Shown: positions 1 through 7,470, counted from the first letter of the stretch. The stretch: 25,295 nucleotides of DNA from Clostridiaceae bacterium (GCA_016293155.1 JAEDEU010000014.1:1-25295), one strand, 5' to 3'. A program made the numbers and translations. The notes: a model not told the origin generated them from the sequence alone.

Positions 1-19
1 GAGAAAGGAGGCGGACGGT

Positions 20-1561
20 TTGGAGCGCAAGGGGTTTCTGCACGGGGCAGCGGTTCTGCTCCTTGCCAATGCAATCGTGAAGGCGGCAGGCGCGATTTTT
101 AAAATTCCGCTGGCAAATCTGATTGGTGACGGAGGCATGGGTCTGTTTTCCGTGGCATATAGCTTTTATGCAATGCTGTTCGTCCTGTCTACCGCAGGGC
201 TTCCCGTGGCAGTGTCCGGCATGGTTTCTCATGCAGACGCACAGGGGCGGGATGCAAGAGCGACAGTCCGCCGTGCACTTGCTGTGTTTGCGATTTTGGG
301 AGCAACGGTTTCCGTTGCTGTTCTTTTGTTTGCGGAGCCAATTGCCTGTGCACTCGGAGAAAAAGACGCAAAGCTGTGCATGATGGCCATTGCGCCGGCG
401 ATCTTTTTTGTCACGGTTACTGCGGTGCTGCGCGGCTGGCATCAGGGCAAGGGCACGATGGAGCCGACCGGAGCGTCTCAGATCATCGAAGCCGCCTGCA
501 AGGTGCTGATCGGACTGGGTGCGGCAATTTTGATGCTGCCGATGGGGATCCAGTGGGCGGCGGCAGGTGCCATTTTGGGCATGACAGTCGGTACAGCAGT
601 CAGCATGATTTATCTGCTGTGCCGCTCGGCACACGATTTGAGCGGACCGGTGCGCGACAAGCCGCAGCTCGGAAAGCTGATGGAGCTGGTAATTCCGGTC
701 ACATTGAGTGCGTCCATTCTGAGCGTGGTCAGCTTTGTGGAGGTGGCGGTGATTCTGCACCGTCTGCCGCTTGCGGGATTCACCGCCGAGCAGACAAACC
801 GGATGTTTGGCGCATATTCCGGTATGGCACAGACCCTGTTTAATCTGCCGCAGACGCTGGCAAGCGCACTGGCTATGAGCCTGATTCCGGAGGTCGCGGC
901 GGCGCACGCACAGGGCAGCCAAATGCGTCAGACACATCTGACCCATTCGGTTCTGCGCCTGACGATGATGATTTGCATCCCCTGCGGCGCGGGACTGAGC
1001 ACGCTGGCAGGACCGATTTTGCGGCTGCTGTATCCCGCACAGCCGCGTGCTGTGATGACGGCGGAGCCGCTGCTGTTTGTGCTCGGCTTTGCCGTGCCGC
1101 TGGTCGGGCTGGCGACCGTGACGACAGCAGTGCTTCAGGCCTCCGGCAGGGAAGCGGTACCGGTGGTTTCCATGACCGCAGGGGGGATTGTCAAGCTGGC
1201 AATGGGATATTTTTTGCTCCCGCAGTACGGCATTGAAGTGATTCCGTTTACCACGATTGCGGGATATGGCGTGATCGCGGTCTGGAATCTGATTGTGTTG
1301 GCGCGGCAGCAGCCGGTCAGACTGTTTTCTGCGGCGGCGGGTCCGCTGACAGCATCGGTGGGCATGGCATCCGCTGCATATCTGATCTATGACGCACTGA
1401 ACAGCTATATACAGCCGGGAACCGCAACGATGGCTGCGATCTGCGGAGCAGCGGGGATTTATGCGATTTTACTTGTATTATTGGGCGTTATACGTTATGA
1501 TGATATCATACGCCTGCCCGGCGGAGGGAAAATTGCCGCCGTGATGGGCATGAAATCGTAG
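20..1561 (+). CDS. SpoVB/YabM-like polysaccharide (lipid II-type) flippase, MOP superfamily
   Basis: A 513-aa integral membrane protein made almost entirely of hydrophobic segments, about 14 by eye, which is the usual length and layout of the MOP/MurJ-SpoVB polysaccharide exporter family. It opens with a short charged stretch and then a long hydrophobic helix, as SpoVB and YabM proteins do. Members flip undecaprenyl-linked cell wall or spore cortex precursors across the membrane. The start is TTG at 20, chosen because AAAGGAGG lies at about 4-11 with good spacing. The next gene, mazG, follows after 13 nt, the same order as yabM-yabN in Bacillus subtilis, which supports the YabM/SpoVB assignment. 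Whether it acts in sporulation or vegetative growth cannot be told from sequence. The promoter lies upstream of the window. Confidence 0.88.
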   Translation: MERKGFLHGAAVLLLANAIVKAAGAIFKIPLANLIGDGGMGLFSVAYSFYAMLFVLSTAGLPVAVSGMVSHADAQGRDARATVRRALAVFAILGATVSVAVLLFAEPIACALGEKDAKLCMMAIAPAIFFVTVTAVLRGWHQGKGTMEPTGASQIIEAACKVLIGLGAAILMLPMGIQWAAAGAILGMTVGTAVSMIYLLCRSAHDLSGPVRDKPQLGKLMELVIPVTLSASILSVVSFVEVAVILHRLPLAGFTAEQTNRMFGAYSGMAQTLFNLPQTLASALAMSLIPEVAAAHAQGSQMRQTHLTHSVLRLTMMICIPCGAGLSTLAGPILRLLYPAQPRAVMTAEPLLFVLGFAVPLVGLATVTTAVLQASGREAVPVVSMTAGGIVKLAMGYFLLPQYGIEVIPFTTIAGYGVIAVWNLIVLARQQPVRLFSAAAGPLTASVGMASAAYLIYDALNSYIQPGTATMAAICGAAGIYAILLVLLGVIRYDDIIRLPGGGKIAAVMGMKS

Positions 1562-1574
1562 AAAGAGGAATAAC

Positions 1575-2369
1575 ATGAATTTTGAAATAAAAGAACGCTA
1601 CACCTATGAGGATCTCCTGCGTGTCATGGAGATCCTCCGTTCGGAAAACGGCTGTATGTGGGACAAGGAGCAAACCCATCAGTCCATCCGGGAAAACTTT
1701 ATCGAGGAAGTATACGAGGCAGCAGAGGCAATTGACACAGGGGATGCAGAACTGCTGAAGGAGGAGCTGGGCGATGTTCTGTTCCAGGTGGTATTCCACG
1801 CACAGATTGAGCGGGAAAAGGGCGTTTTTGACATGGACGATGTGGCGGACGGCATTTGTAAAAAGATGATTTACCGTCATCCGCATGTGTTTGGCAGCAC
1901 CACGGTTTCCAGCACCGGCGAGGTGCTCGCAAACTGGGATGCGCTCAAGAGCGAGGAGAAGCATGAGAGCACTGTGACCGAACAGCTGGAGCGCGTTGCC
2001 AAAACACTTCCGGCACTGGTTCGCGCACAGAAAATTCAGAAAAAAGCAGGAAAAGTCGGCTTTGACTGGGAAAACGTGCAGGATGCGCTGGGCAAGGTGC
2101 ATGAGGAGCTGGAGGAAGTTGAGCGTGCCGTAAACGGCGACGGCGATCCGGCAGAGGAGCTGGGCGATTTGCTGTTTGCGACGGTCAATATTGCGCGCTT
2201 CATTGGTGCAAACTCCGAGCAGGCCTTGGAGCGCACCTGCCAGAAGTTTATCAGCCGCTTTGCCTATATTGAGCGCGCTGCACTTGCGCAGGGCAAAACG
2301 CTGGATGAACTGACGCTGGAGCAGATGGACGAGCTGTATCACGAGGGAAAAGCACATGAAAAGAGCTGA
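1575..2369 (+). CDS. mazG: Nucleoside triphosphate pyrophosphohydrolase MazG (YabN C-terminal type)
   Basis: A 264-aa protein with two tandem MazG domains. Each shows the metal-binding helix pattern: EExxE at residues 44-48 followed by ExxD at 64-67, and EExxE at 177-181 followed by ExxD at 195-198. MazG hydrolyses (d)NTPs to the monophosphate and pyrophosphate, cleaning the nucleotide pool of aberrant nucleotides. Unlike B. subtilis YabN it lacks the N-terminal tetrapyrrole methylase domain, so it is the short two-domain form. ATG at 1575 follows the ribosome binding site GAAAGAGGAA. It sits 13 nt after the flippase gene and its last 14 nt overlap the HU gene, so it is very likely cotranscribed and translationally coupled with both. 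Confidence 0.93.
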   Translation: MNFEIKERYTYEDLLRVMEILRSENGCMWDKEQTHQSIRENFIEEVYEAAEAIDTGDAELLKEELGDVLFQVVFHAQIEREKGVFDMDDVADGICKKMIYRHPHVFGSTTVSSTGEVLANWDALKSEEKHESTVTEQLERVAKTLPALVRAQKIQKKAGKVGFDWENVQDALGKVHEELEEVERAVNGDGDPAEELGDLLFATVNIARFIGANSEQALERTCQKFISRFAYIERAALAQGKTLDELTLEQMDELYHEGKAHEKS

Positions 2370-2643
2370 GCTTGTCGCCGAGGTGGCGGATCGAACCGGG
2401 ATGACAAAAAAAAACACCGATGAGGTGCTTGAGTGTATTTTGCAGGTGATCGGGGACGCGCTTGCACAGGGCGAGAGCGTACAGTTTCAGGGCTTTGGCA
2501 CCTTTGAGGTGCGGGAGCGCGCACCGCGCACCGGGCGGCATCCGGTCACCGGTGAGCCGATTATCATTCCGCCCGCGCACATTCCGGCATTCAAGGCGGG
2601 AAAAATTTTGAAGGAAAAGGTAGAACAGCATGAGATTGGATAA
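2356..2643 (+). CDS. HU-family DNA-binding protein
   Basis: A 95-aa HU/IHF-family histone-like protein. The N-terminal helical dimerisation part (1-45) starts MKRAELV and is followed by the family signature around FGTFEVRERAPRTGRHPVTGE (residues 54-74), with the flexible DNA-wrapping arm and its proline. HU dimers bend and compact DNA with little sequence specificity. The gene begins inside the end of mazG (14-nt overlap) and ends inside rqcP (another 14-nt overlap). An HU gene at this position in the yab cluster is, to my knowledge, usual in Clostridia but absent in Bacillus. It is probably not the only HU gene in the genome, so I do not assign hupA or hbs. Confidence 0.93.
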   Translation: MKRAELVAEVADRTGMTKKNTDEVLECILQVIGDALAQGESVQFQGFGTFEVRERAPRTGRHPVTGEPIIIPPAHIPAFKAGKILKEKVEQHEIG

Positions 2644-2872
2644 ATATTTAAAGGTATCGCGCCTGATTAAGCGCCGCACGATTGCAAACGAAGCCTGCGA
2701 CAATGACCGCATCACGGTCAACGGCAAGCCGGCAAAGGCTTCCTATCAGGTGAAGATCGGCGATGTGATCGAGATCACCTTCGGTCAGCGCACGCTCAAG
2801 GTTGAGGTCATGGAAATCAGTGAGCACGTGCTCAAGAACGACGCAGCAGGTCTGTACAGGGAGATTTCCTGA
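2630..2872 (+). CDS. rqcP: RqcP (YabO), S4-domain ribosome quality control factor
   Basis: An 80-aa protein that is essentially one S4 RNA-binding domain (residues 1-60, opening MRLDKYLKVSRLIKRR), related to Hsp15. RqcP binds obstructed 50S subunits and works with RqcH to add C-terminal alanine tails to stalled nascent chains. The assignment rests on the S4 motif, the RqcP-typical size (B. subtilis RqcP is about 86 aa) and the position between mazG/HU and yabP. It starts at ATG 2630 inside the last 14 nt of the HU gene, with AAGGAAAAGG as ribosome binding site, so it is probably translationally coupled to HU. Confidence 0.92.
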   Translation: MRLDKYLKVSRLIKRRTIANEACDNDRITVNGKPAKASYQVKIGDVIEITFGQRTLKVEVMEISEHVLKNDAAGLYREIS

Positions 2873-2924
2873 CCGGCATATCCGTCCCCGAGTCCCCATA
2901 GAATGCTGTGAGGAGGGGATGTGC

Positions 2925-3209
2925 ATGGATCGTGGAGCAGCGGGCAAGACGGCACCGGCGCTGCCGCATCAACTGAATTTACAGGATCGCAAGCATCTGA
3001 GCATCGGCGGCGTGCGCGATGTAGGCAGCTTTGATGAATCACTGGTGGTGCTGACGACTGAATGCGGAACATTGACCATTCGGGGGACAAATATGCATGT
3101 GGATCAGCTCAGTCTGGAAAGCGGGGATCTGCGCCTGAGCGGGGAAATCGACTCGCTGGAATATGATGATACGGTCAAAACCGGGCTGTTTGGAAGGCTG
3201 TTTGGCTGA
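2925..3209 (+). CDS. yabP: Sporulation protein YabP
   Basis: A 94-aa YabP/YqfC-family protein, predicted to be mostly beta strands; the core (about residues 15-85) contains LNLQDRKHLSIGGV and the family-typical GTLTIRGTNMHV segment. YabP is required for sporulation in B. subtilis and is expressed in the mother cell. Its biochemical role is unknown. I place the start at ATG 2925 because AGGAGGGG at 2911-2918 is correctly spaced for it. The frame stays open upstream, and ATG 2919 lies too close to the same site. The stop codon overlaps the yabQ start in a TGATG junction, which indicates translational coupling. Confidence 0.88.
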   Translation: MDRGAAGKTAPALPHQLNLQDRKHLSIGGVRDVGSFDESLVVLTTECGTLTIRGTNMHVDQLSLESGDLRLSGEIDSLEYDDTVKTGLFGRLFG

Positions 3210-3664
3210 TGGAGTACTCGGTTGCCTTTCAGTGCTCCATGCTGCTGCGCTCGTGTGTGCTCGGGGTTATGCTGGGAGCGGCATACGATATATTCCGCCT
3301 GTTTCGAGGGACAGACAGAGGACTGGCTGCGTTGGTACTGGATACGCTCTACGGGCTGATTTTCTGCGCATCCGTATTTGTGTTTGTCGTGTGCATCTTG
3401 CAGACCGAGTTTCGGCTCTGGCAGCTTGCAGGGGCAGCGATCGGAATGGGAGTCTGGTTTGCATTGGCGGGCGGATGGTTTCGCCGTGCACTGCGGGCAG
3501 CAGCGAAGGGGATCCGTCTGCTTTTGGCGGTTCCGGTACGGATTGCCCGGCGCGTACTGCGCACACTGCGGAGAATTTTTCGCATTCCCGCACGGATTTA
3601 TGGAAAAAAACAAAAGAATCTTTTAAAAGGCACTTTTCATTTTTCATCAAATCGTTTAAAATGA
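3209..3664 (+). CDS. yabQ: Spore cortex biosynthesis protein YabQ
   Basis: A 151-aa YabQ-family membrane protein. Its N-terminal half carries about three hydrophobic helices (roughly 8-26, 40-62 and 68-86) with the family-typical GVMLGAAYDIFRLFR stretch at about 19-33. The C-terminal half (about 90-151) is strongly basic and amphipathic. In B. subtilis YabQ is a mother-cell outer forespore membrane protein needed for cortex formation. It begins in the TGATG overlap with yabP and relies on coupling, with no strong ribosome binding site of its own. The last 20 or so codons are clearly more AT-rich than the rest and include a candidate promoter for divIC. Confidence 0.88.
   Translation: MEYSVAFQCSMLLRSCVLGVMLGAAYDIFRLFRGTDRGLAALVLDTLYGLIFCASVFVFVVCILQTEFRLWQLAGAAIGMGVWFALAGGWFRRALRAAAKGIRLLLAVPVRIARRVLRTLRRIFRIPARIYGKKQKNLLKGTFHFSSNRLK
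3634..3662 (+). promoter_or_regulatory. Candidate sigma-A promoter for divIC inside yabQ
   Basis: TTTTCA (3634-3639, 4/6 match) and TAAAAT (3657-3662, 5/6 match) are separated by 17 nt in the unusually AT-rich end of yabQ, about 30 nt upstream of divIC. It would let the vegetative divIC and yabR genes be expressed independently of the sporulation genes yabP and yabQ. This is inference from consensus matching only. Confidence 0.35.
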
Positions 3665-3693
3665 AGACAGTTGAATGCGAGGAGGAATGATGG

Positions 3694-3984
3694 ATGCGCA
3701 CACGCAGAAAGTCGCGCATTTCCCTGCCGGTCAAGATCGTCGGCATCGTTCTCGGCGTGGGGCTGATTTTTTATTTGATGTCCTTTCAGGTGCAGATTGC
3801 CGATCTGGAGGCACAATGCGAACAGCTGGATCAGGAGATATCGTATAAAACGATGACCAACAAGGAACTGGAGGATTCCCTTGAGACAGGGACAACAGAT
3901 GATGATATCGCAAAAATCGCACGCGAGATTTTGGGATATGCATCGCCGGGTGAGCGTGTCTTTATCGACAGCTCGAGTAAGTAA
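3694..3984 (+). CDS. divIC: Septum formation initiator DivIC/FtsB family
   Basis: A 96-aa bitopic membrane protein with a basic cytoplasmic N-terminus (MRTRRKSR), one transmembrane helix at about 12-29, and an extracytoplasmic coiled coil (about 32-62). It ends with the characteristic ILGYASPGERVFID segment. DivIC pairs with FtsL and DivIB to activate septal peptidoglycan synthesis at the divisome. The start is ATG 3694, preceded by GAGGAGGAATGATGG (ribosome binding site at about 3680-3686). The gene lies between yabQ and the S1-domain gene, as in B. subtilis. Length and domain order are normal. Confidence 0.9.
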   Translation: MRTRRKSRISLPVKIVGIVLGVGLIFYLMSFQVQIADLEAQCEQLDQEISYKTMTNKELEDSLETGTTDDDIAKIAREILGYASPGERVFIDSSSK

Positions 3985-4021
3985 ATTGGAGCATGAATTT
4001 GGAGGGCAAAAGAACAGGATT

Positions 4022-4489
4022 ATGGAGTTGGCTGTAGGAGAAATTCTTTCCGGCAAGGTGACCGGCATCACCAAGTTTGGTGCGTTTGTCGCACTGCCGG
4101 AAGGGAAAAATGGTATGGTACATATTTCGGAAATCGCGCAGACCTATGTCGGTGATATCCATGAGCATTTGCAGGAGGGACAGGAGGTTCGCGTAAAGAT
4201 CATTGCAGTGGATCAGAACGGCCGCATCAATCTGTCGATTAAAAAGGCGGTTTCCGATCAGCAGACCCGCTCCGGCGGCAGAACGGCACGCCAGGCAGGC
4301 GGCGCTTACGGCGGCCGTCCGCAGAACGGCGGGCGCAGACGTCCACCGCGTCAGACCGCAGCACGCGAGCCGGATGCTCCGCTCTCGTTCGAGGATAAGC
4401 TCAAGCATTTTATGCAGGACAGTGAAAGCCGTATGTCGGATATCCGCCATAATATGGACCGCAAGAATGGCTCACGCCGCAGAAAATAA
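4022..4489 (+). CDS. S1-domain RNA-binding protein (YabR-like)
   Basis: A 155-aa protein with one S1 RNA-binding domain at residues 1-73 (VTGITKFGAFVALPEGKNGMVHISEI is the core), followed by a low-complexity Gly/Arg/Gln-rich linker (about 78-125) and a charged helical tail. YabR-type proteins are ribosome- or RNA-associated, with no settled function. ATG 4022 is chosen because the S1 domain begins immediately after it, although the GGAGGG at 4001-4006 is rather far away (15 nt). An in-frame TTG at 3986 would add 12 residues. The gene follows divIC in the conserved order and is closed by a terminator at 4501-4526. Confidence 0.88.
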   Translation: MELAVGEILSGKVTGITKFGAFVALPEGKNGMVHISEIAQTYVGDIHEHLQEGQEVRVKIIAVDQNGRINLSIKKAVSDQQTRSGGRTARQAGGAYGGRPQNGGRRRPPRQTAAREPDAPLSFEDKLKHFMQDSESRMSDIRHNMDRKNGSRRRK

Positions 4490-4500
4490 ACGGAAATTCC

Positions 4501-4526
4501 AATGCCGCCTGTGGGCGGCATTTTCA
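4501..4526 (+). terminator. Intrinsic terminator of the yab/divIC cluster
   Basis: A 9-bp perfect stem, AATGCCGCC (4501-4509) with GGCGGCATT (4514-4522), closes a TGTG tetraloop and runs into TTTTC. It lies 11 nt after the S1-domain gene stop and separates that cluster from the SMI1/KNR4 gene. Confidence 0.75.
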
Positions 4527-4567
4527 ATGATGCAGGCAAAGTGGATTGTACTTGGGAGGATAAAACA

Positions 4568-5224
4568 ATGGATTATCAGCAGATTGATAATTATTTGGCA
4601 GAGCTGTGCCGGGTTTATACGGAACTCGGTGAGGATGTCGTATGGGAAAAGGCACCGGCAGCTACAGAAGCAGAGCTTGCCGCGGCGGAGACAGAACTGG
4701 GACGCCGCCTACCGGACAGCTTGAGAGACTTTTTTAAAAATTATTCCAAGAGCTGTACCTTTGAGATGTTCTTTTCGGATGAATTTGAGGAGCGATTGCC
4801 GGAGGAATTGGATGAGATTTTCTCTGCCTGCTTTACAATTTCGCTGGACGTGCTGCTGGAAGAAGAGGCGGACCGAAAGCAGTGGTGGCTTGCCGACATG
4901 GAGGACGAGTACGATAGGATTTGCCGGAATGCGCTGGCATTTATGGGCGTGGGAAACGGGGATCTGCTCGCGTTTGATCTGTTACAGGACTCCAGTGACC
5001 CGCGTGTCATCTATTTGAGCCATGAGGGGGATGAAAGTCATGGCATGGTACTGGGCAGCAGCTTTGCGGATTATTTTGAACGGCTGCTGAAGGTTGGCGG
5101 CTGCGGTCCCGAGGACTGGCAGATGGAGCCGTTCTGCGACAACCGGACGGACGGAATCAATCCCAATTGCGCGAATGCGGAAAAGTATCGTGCAATCATC
5201 GGTTTGCATTGGGAAAATGCATAA
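4568..5224 (+). CDS. SMI1/KNR4 (SUKH) family protein, orphan
   Basis: A 218-aa acidic, soluble protein. Residues about 28-60 contain the SMI1/KNR4 signature (acidic helix, then LGRRLPDSLRDFF and aromatic residues), and the C-terminal half has the family-like GDLLAFDL and VIYLSHEGDESHG beta segments. SUKH proteins often serve as immunity proteins against nuclease or deaminase toxins, and some have other intracellular roles. No toxin, Rhs or WXG gene is present nearby, so immunity is only one possibility. ATG 4568 is chosen because GGGAGGA at 4554-4560 is ideally spaced; the frame is open further upstream but runs through the preceding terminator. It stands alone between two hairpins, suggesting a single-gene unit. 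Confidence 0.82.
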   Translation: MDYQQIDNYLAELCRVYTELGEDVVWEKAPAATEAELAAAETELGRRLPDSLRDFFKNYSKSCTFEMFFSDEFEERLPEELDEIFSACFTISLDVLLEEEADRKQWWLADMEDEYDRICRNALAFMGVGNGDLLAFDLLQDSSDPRVIYLSHEGDESHGMVLGSSFADYFERLLKVGGCGPEDWQMEPFCDNRTDGINPNCANAEKYRAIIGLHWENA

Positions 5225-5227
5225 AAA

Positions 5228-5256
5228 ATTGCCCGCAGACTGTTTCTGCGGGCAGA
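5228..5256. terminator. Hairpin after the SMI1/KNR4 gene, terminator-like mainly on the minus strand
   Basis: GCCCGCAGA (5231-5239) pairs perfectly with TCTGCGGGC (5245-5253) around CTGTT. On the plus strand the stem is followed by AGAAT rather than a T tract. On the minus strand it is followed by AATTTTTT, the canonical order. The orientation is therefore odd, because I see no minus-strand gene here. It may still act as the 3' end of the upstream message. Confidence 0.5.
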
Positions 5257-5288
5257 ATAGGATTGTGGGGATAAAGATATGAACGGTG

Positions 5289-5318
5289 CACGGTGTCCGA
5301 ATCGCTCCGGCCACCGTG
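5289..5318. repeat. Inverted repeat upstream of the amidohydrolase gene (operator or leader hairpin)
   Basis: CACGGTG (5289-5295) and CACCGTG (5312-5318) form a perfect 7-bp inverted repeat. Inside it CCG (5297-5299) can pair with CGG (5308-5310), giving a 10-bp stem with one mismatch and an 8-nt loop. A possible -10 element, TATAGT, lies at 5321-5326 directly after it, although no good -35 is visible. It could be a repressor operator or a leader hairpin. Confidence 0.4.
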
Positions 5319-5364
5319 GTTATAGTACGATATTTTCTCTGCGAAATCCATCGAAAACGGTAGC

Positions 5365-5393
5365 AAAACCGCCGAAGTTTTTCGGGCGGCTTT
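5365..5393 (+). other. Hairpin directly upstream of the amidohydrolase ribosome binding site
   Basis: CCGCC-GAA (5369-5376) pairs with TTC-(G)-GGCGG (5381-5389) around GTTT, with AAA/TTT outer pairs and one bulged G. Only three T residues follow. It ends 3 nt before the GAGAAAGGAG ribosome binding site region of the amidohydrolase, so it could act as a weak terminator, an attenuator or an mRNA-stabilising stem. Confidence 0.4.
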
Positions 5394-5408
5394 GAGAAAG
5401 GAGCAGAC

Positions 5409-6575
5409 ATGCTCATCAAGAATGCAAGGATTTTTACCATGGAGGACGAAGCTCCGATTGACGGCTGTATCCGGATCGAAAATGGGCTCATTGCCGCGGT
5501 CGGCTGTGAGCCTGCTCCGGACGAGCAGGTGATTGACGCGCAGGGCGGCTGGGTGCTGCCCGGACTGGTGGATGCACATACGCATCTGGGACTATTTGAG
5601 GATTCCATTGGCTTTGAAGGAGAGGACGGAAACGAGGATACCGATCCGATCACACCGCAGCTGAGAGTGATTGATGCCATCAATCCGTTTGAGCGCAGCT
5701 TTGCCGAGGCGCTGCACGCGGGCGTGACCTCGTGCCTTGTATCGCCGGGGAGCGCAAACCCAATCGCCGGTCAGATCGCCGCAATTAAGACCTACGGGCG
5801 GCGGATTGACGATATGATCATGAAAGCGCCGTGCGCGATGAAATTTGCACTTGGTGAAAATCCAAAATCGTGTTATCATGATAAGGACGAGACACCCGTG
5901 ACGCGCATGGCAACCGCGGCGCTCATCCGTGAGGCACTGTATCAGGCGGCGGAATACGGGAGAAAAACCCGCAATGCCGAGGAAGACAGCGATCTGCCGG
6001 ATTATGACATCAAGCATGAGGCGCTACAGCCTGTGCTTGACCGAAGAATTCAGGCGCATTTCCACGCACACCGCACGGATGATATCTTTACGGCGCTGCG
6101 CATTGCAAAGGAGTTTGCACTGGATGCCGTCATCCTGCACGGCACGGAGGCGTATCTGGTGGCGGATCTGCTGAAGGACGAGCCGGATATTCGGGTGGTA
6201 AACGGACCGTTTATGACCGACCGATCCAAGCCGGAACTGGCAGGACTGACCGAGCAAGCACCTGCGATTCTGACCGAGGCGGGGATTCCGACCTCGATTT
6301 CCACCGATCATCCGGAAACGCCGCTCAAGTATCTGAAAAACTGTGCGCTGACTGCGGTGCAGAACGGGATGGATCCGATGGCTGCGCTGCGTGCGATCAC
6401 AATTGTGCCGGCTCGCATTGCGGGAATCGACAGCCGTGTCGGTTCGATCAAGGCTGGAAAGGACGCCGATCTGGTGATTTTTACCGGTGACCCGTTTGAT
6501 TATAAAACCAAAATTCGTGCCGTCATTGCCGGCGGACACCTGATTGACATTGGAGGAAGCTATGAGAAACATTGA
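5409..6575 (+). CDS. Imidazolonepropionase-like amidohydrolase (COG1228)
   Basis: A 388-aa metal-dependent hydrolase of the amidohydrolase superfamily. It has the composite N- and C-terminal beta domain, the metal-binding HxH at 57-59 in GLVDAHTHLG, a second histidine cluster in AHFHAHRTDDI (about 215-225), HGTEA (about 240), and the catalytic aspartate in STDHPET near residue 300. The C-terminus ends with the usual GxIxxGKDADLVIFxGDP segment. Such proteins hydrolyse cyclic amides or other C-N bonds; no histidine-utilisation genes lie nearby, so the substrate is unknown and I do not call it hutI. ATG 5409 follows AAAGGAG (5397-5403). The stop codon overlaps the fumarase subunit gene by 14 nt, implying one operon. 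Confidence 0.85.
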   Translation: MLIKNARIFTMEDEAPIDGCIRIENGLIAAVGCEPAPDEQVIDAQGGWVLPGLVDAHTHLGLFEDSIGFEGEDGNEDTDPITPQLRVIDAINPFERSFAEALHAGVTSCLVSPGSANPIAGQIAAIKTYGRRIDDMIMKAPCAMKFALGENPKSCYHDKDETPVTRMATAALIREALYQAAEYGRKTRNAEEDSDLPDYDIKHEALQPVLDRRIQAHFHAHRTDDIFTALRIAKEFALDAVILHGTEAYLVADLLKDEPDIRVVNGPFMTDRSKPELAGLTEQAPAILTEAGIPTSISTDHPETPLKYLKNCALTAVQNGMDPMAALRAITIVPARIAGIDSRVGSIKAGKDADLVIFTGDPFDYKTKIRAVIAGGHLIDIGGSYEKH

Positions 6576-7404
6576 AGCAAGTGAAATTACCAAGCTGGTC
6601 AAGGAACTGTGCATGAGTGCAAACTACGTGCTGCCGGCAGATATCCGACAGTCCTACGTGGACGGTATGGAATCGGAGCAGTCCGAGCTGGGCAAGACCA
6701 TTTTTGCCAAAATGCTGGAGAACTGTGACATTGCCGCCAAGAACAGCGTGCCGATCTGTCAGGACTGCGGCATGGCAGTGGTATTTGCAGAGATCGGTCA
6801 GGATGTGCACATCACCGGCGGTCTGTTTGAGGATGCCGTTGAGGAGGGCGTGCGTCAGGGCTATGTAGAGGGTTATCTGCGTCTGTCCGTTGTCAAGGAC
6901 CCGCTAGATCGCGTGAACACGAACGACAATACTCCGCCGATTCTGTACACCCGCATTGTGGAAGGCGATCAGATCAAAATCACGGTTGCGCCGAAAGGCT
7001 TTGGCTCGGAGAATATGAGCGCGATGAAGATGTTTACCCCGGCGGCGACCCGCGAGGACATCATTCAGTTCGTCGTGGACTGCTGCGACCGTGCCGGCTC
7101 CAATCCGTGCCCGCCGATCGTGATCGGCATCGGTCTGGGCGGCACCTCGGACAAGGCGGCTTATCTTGCAAAGCGCGGACTGATGCGCACCGCAGGCGAG
7201 TTCAACGAAAACCCGTATTATGCCGAGATGGAGAAGGAGATCATCGAGCGCGTCAATGCACTGGGCATCGGCCCGCAGGGACTGGGCGGTACCGTGACCG
7301 CGCTGATGGCGGCAATCGAGCCGTTCCCGACGCATATCGCAGGCCTGCCGTGCGTGGTCAATATCGGCTGTCATGTTACCCGCCATGCGGAGGGCGTGCT
7401 GTAA
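6562..7404 (+). CDS. Fumarate hydratase class I, alpha (N-terminal) subunit
   Basis: A 280-aa protein matching the N-terminal catalytic half of oxygen-sensitive class I fumarases (Fe-S hydro-lyase family), which interconvert fumarate and L-malate. The conserved cysteines of this family are present: CQDCG at 66-69, NPCPP with Cys183, and NIGCHVTRH with Cys270. They are the likely ligands of the [4Fe-4S] cluster. The length is normal for the split alpha subunit. ATG 6562 is chosen over the in-frame TTG 6544 because GGAGGAA precedes it and family members begin with MRxI. It overlaps the amidohydrolase gene by 14 nt. The beta subunit gene, normally next door, is not here: 160 nt of intergenic DNA and hpf follow. 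The family also includes tartrate dehydratase subunits, so the substrate is not certain. Confidence 0.88.
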   Translation: MRNIEASEITKLVKELCMSANYVLPADIRQSYVDGMESEQSELGKTIFAKMLENCDIAAKNSVPICQDCGMAVVFAEIGQDVHITGGLFEDAVEEGVRQGYVEGYLRLSVVKDPLDRVNTNDNTPPILYTRIVEGDQIKITVAPKGFGSENMSAMKMFTPAATREDIIQFVVDCCDRAGSNPCPPIVIGIGLGGTSDKAAYLAKRGLMRTAGEFNENPYYAEMEKEIIERVNALGIGPQGLGGTVTALMAAIEPFPTHIAGLPCVVNIGCHVTRHAEGVL

Positions 7405-7470
7405 GCAGACAGCCTGCCGGGTGATATGAAAAAACTTGGATAAATTTACTTATATTCACAAAAAATTCAC

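Noticed and set aside
1506..2417. A 303-codon open frame antisense to mazG
   Set aside because: MazG shows full catalytic motifs on the other strand, and no transcription or translation signals support the antisense frame.
3881..4021. An upstream extension of the S1-domain gene back to 3881
   Set aside because: The extension would overlap divIC by about 100 nt and encodes no conserved residues; S1 proteins of this type start at the S1 domain.
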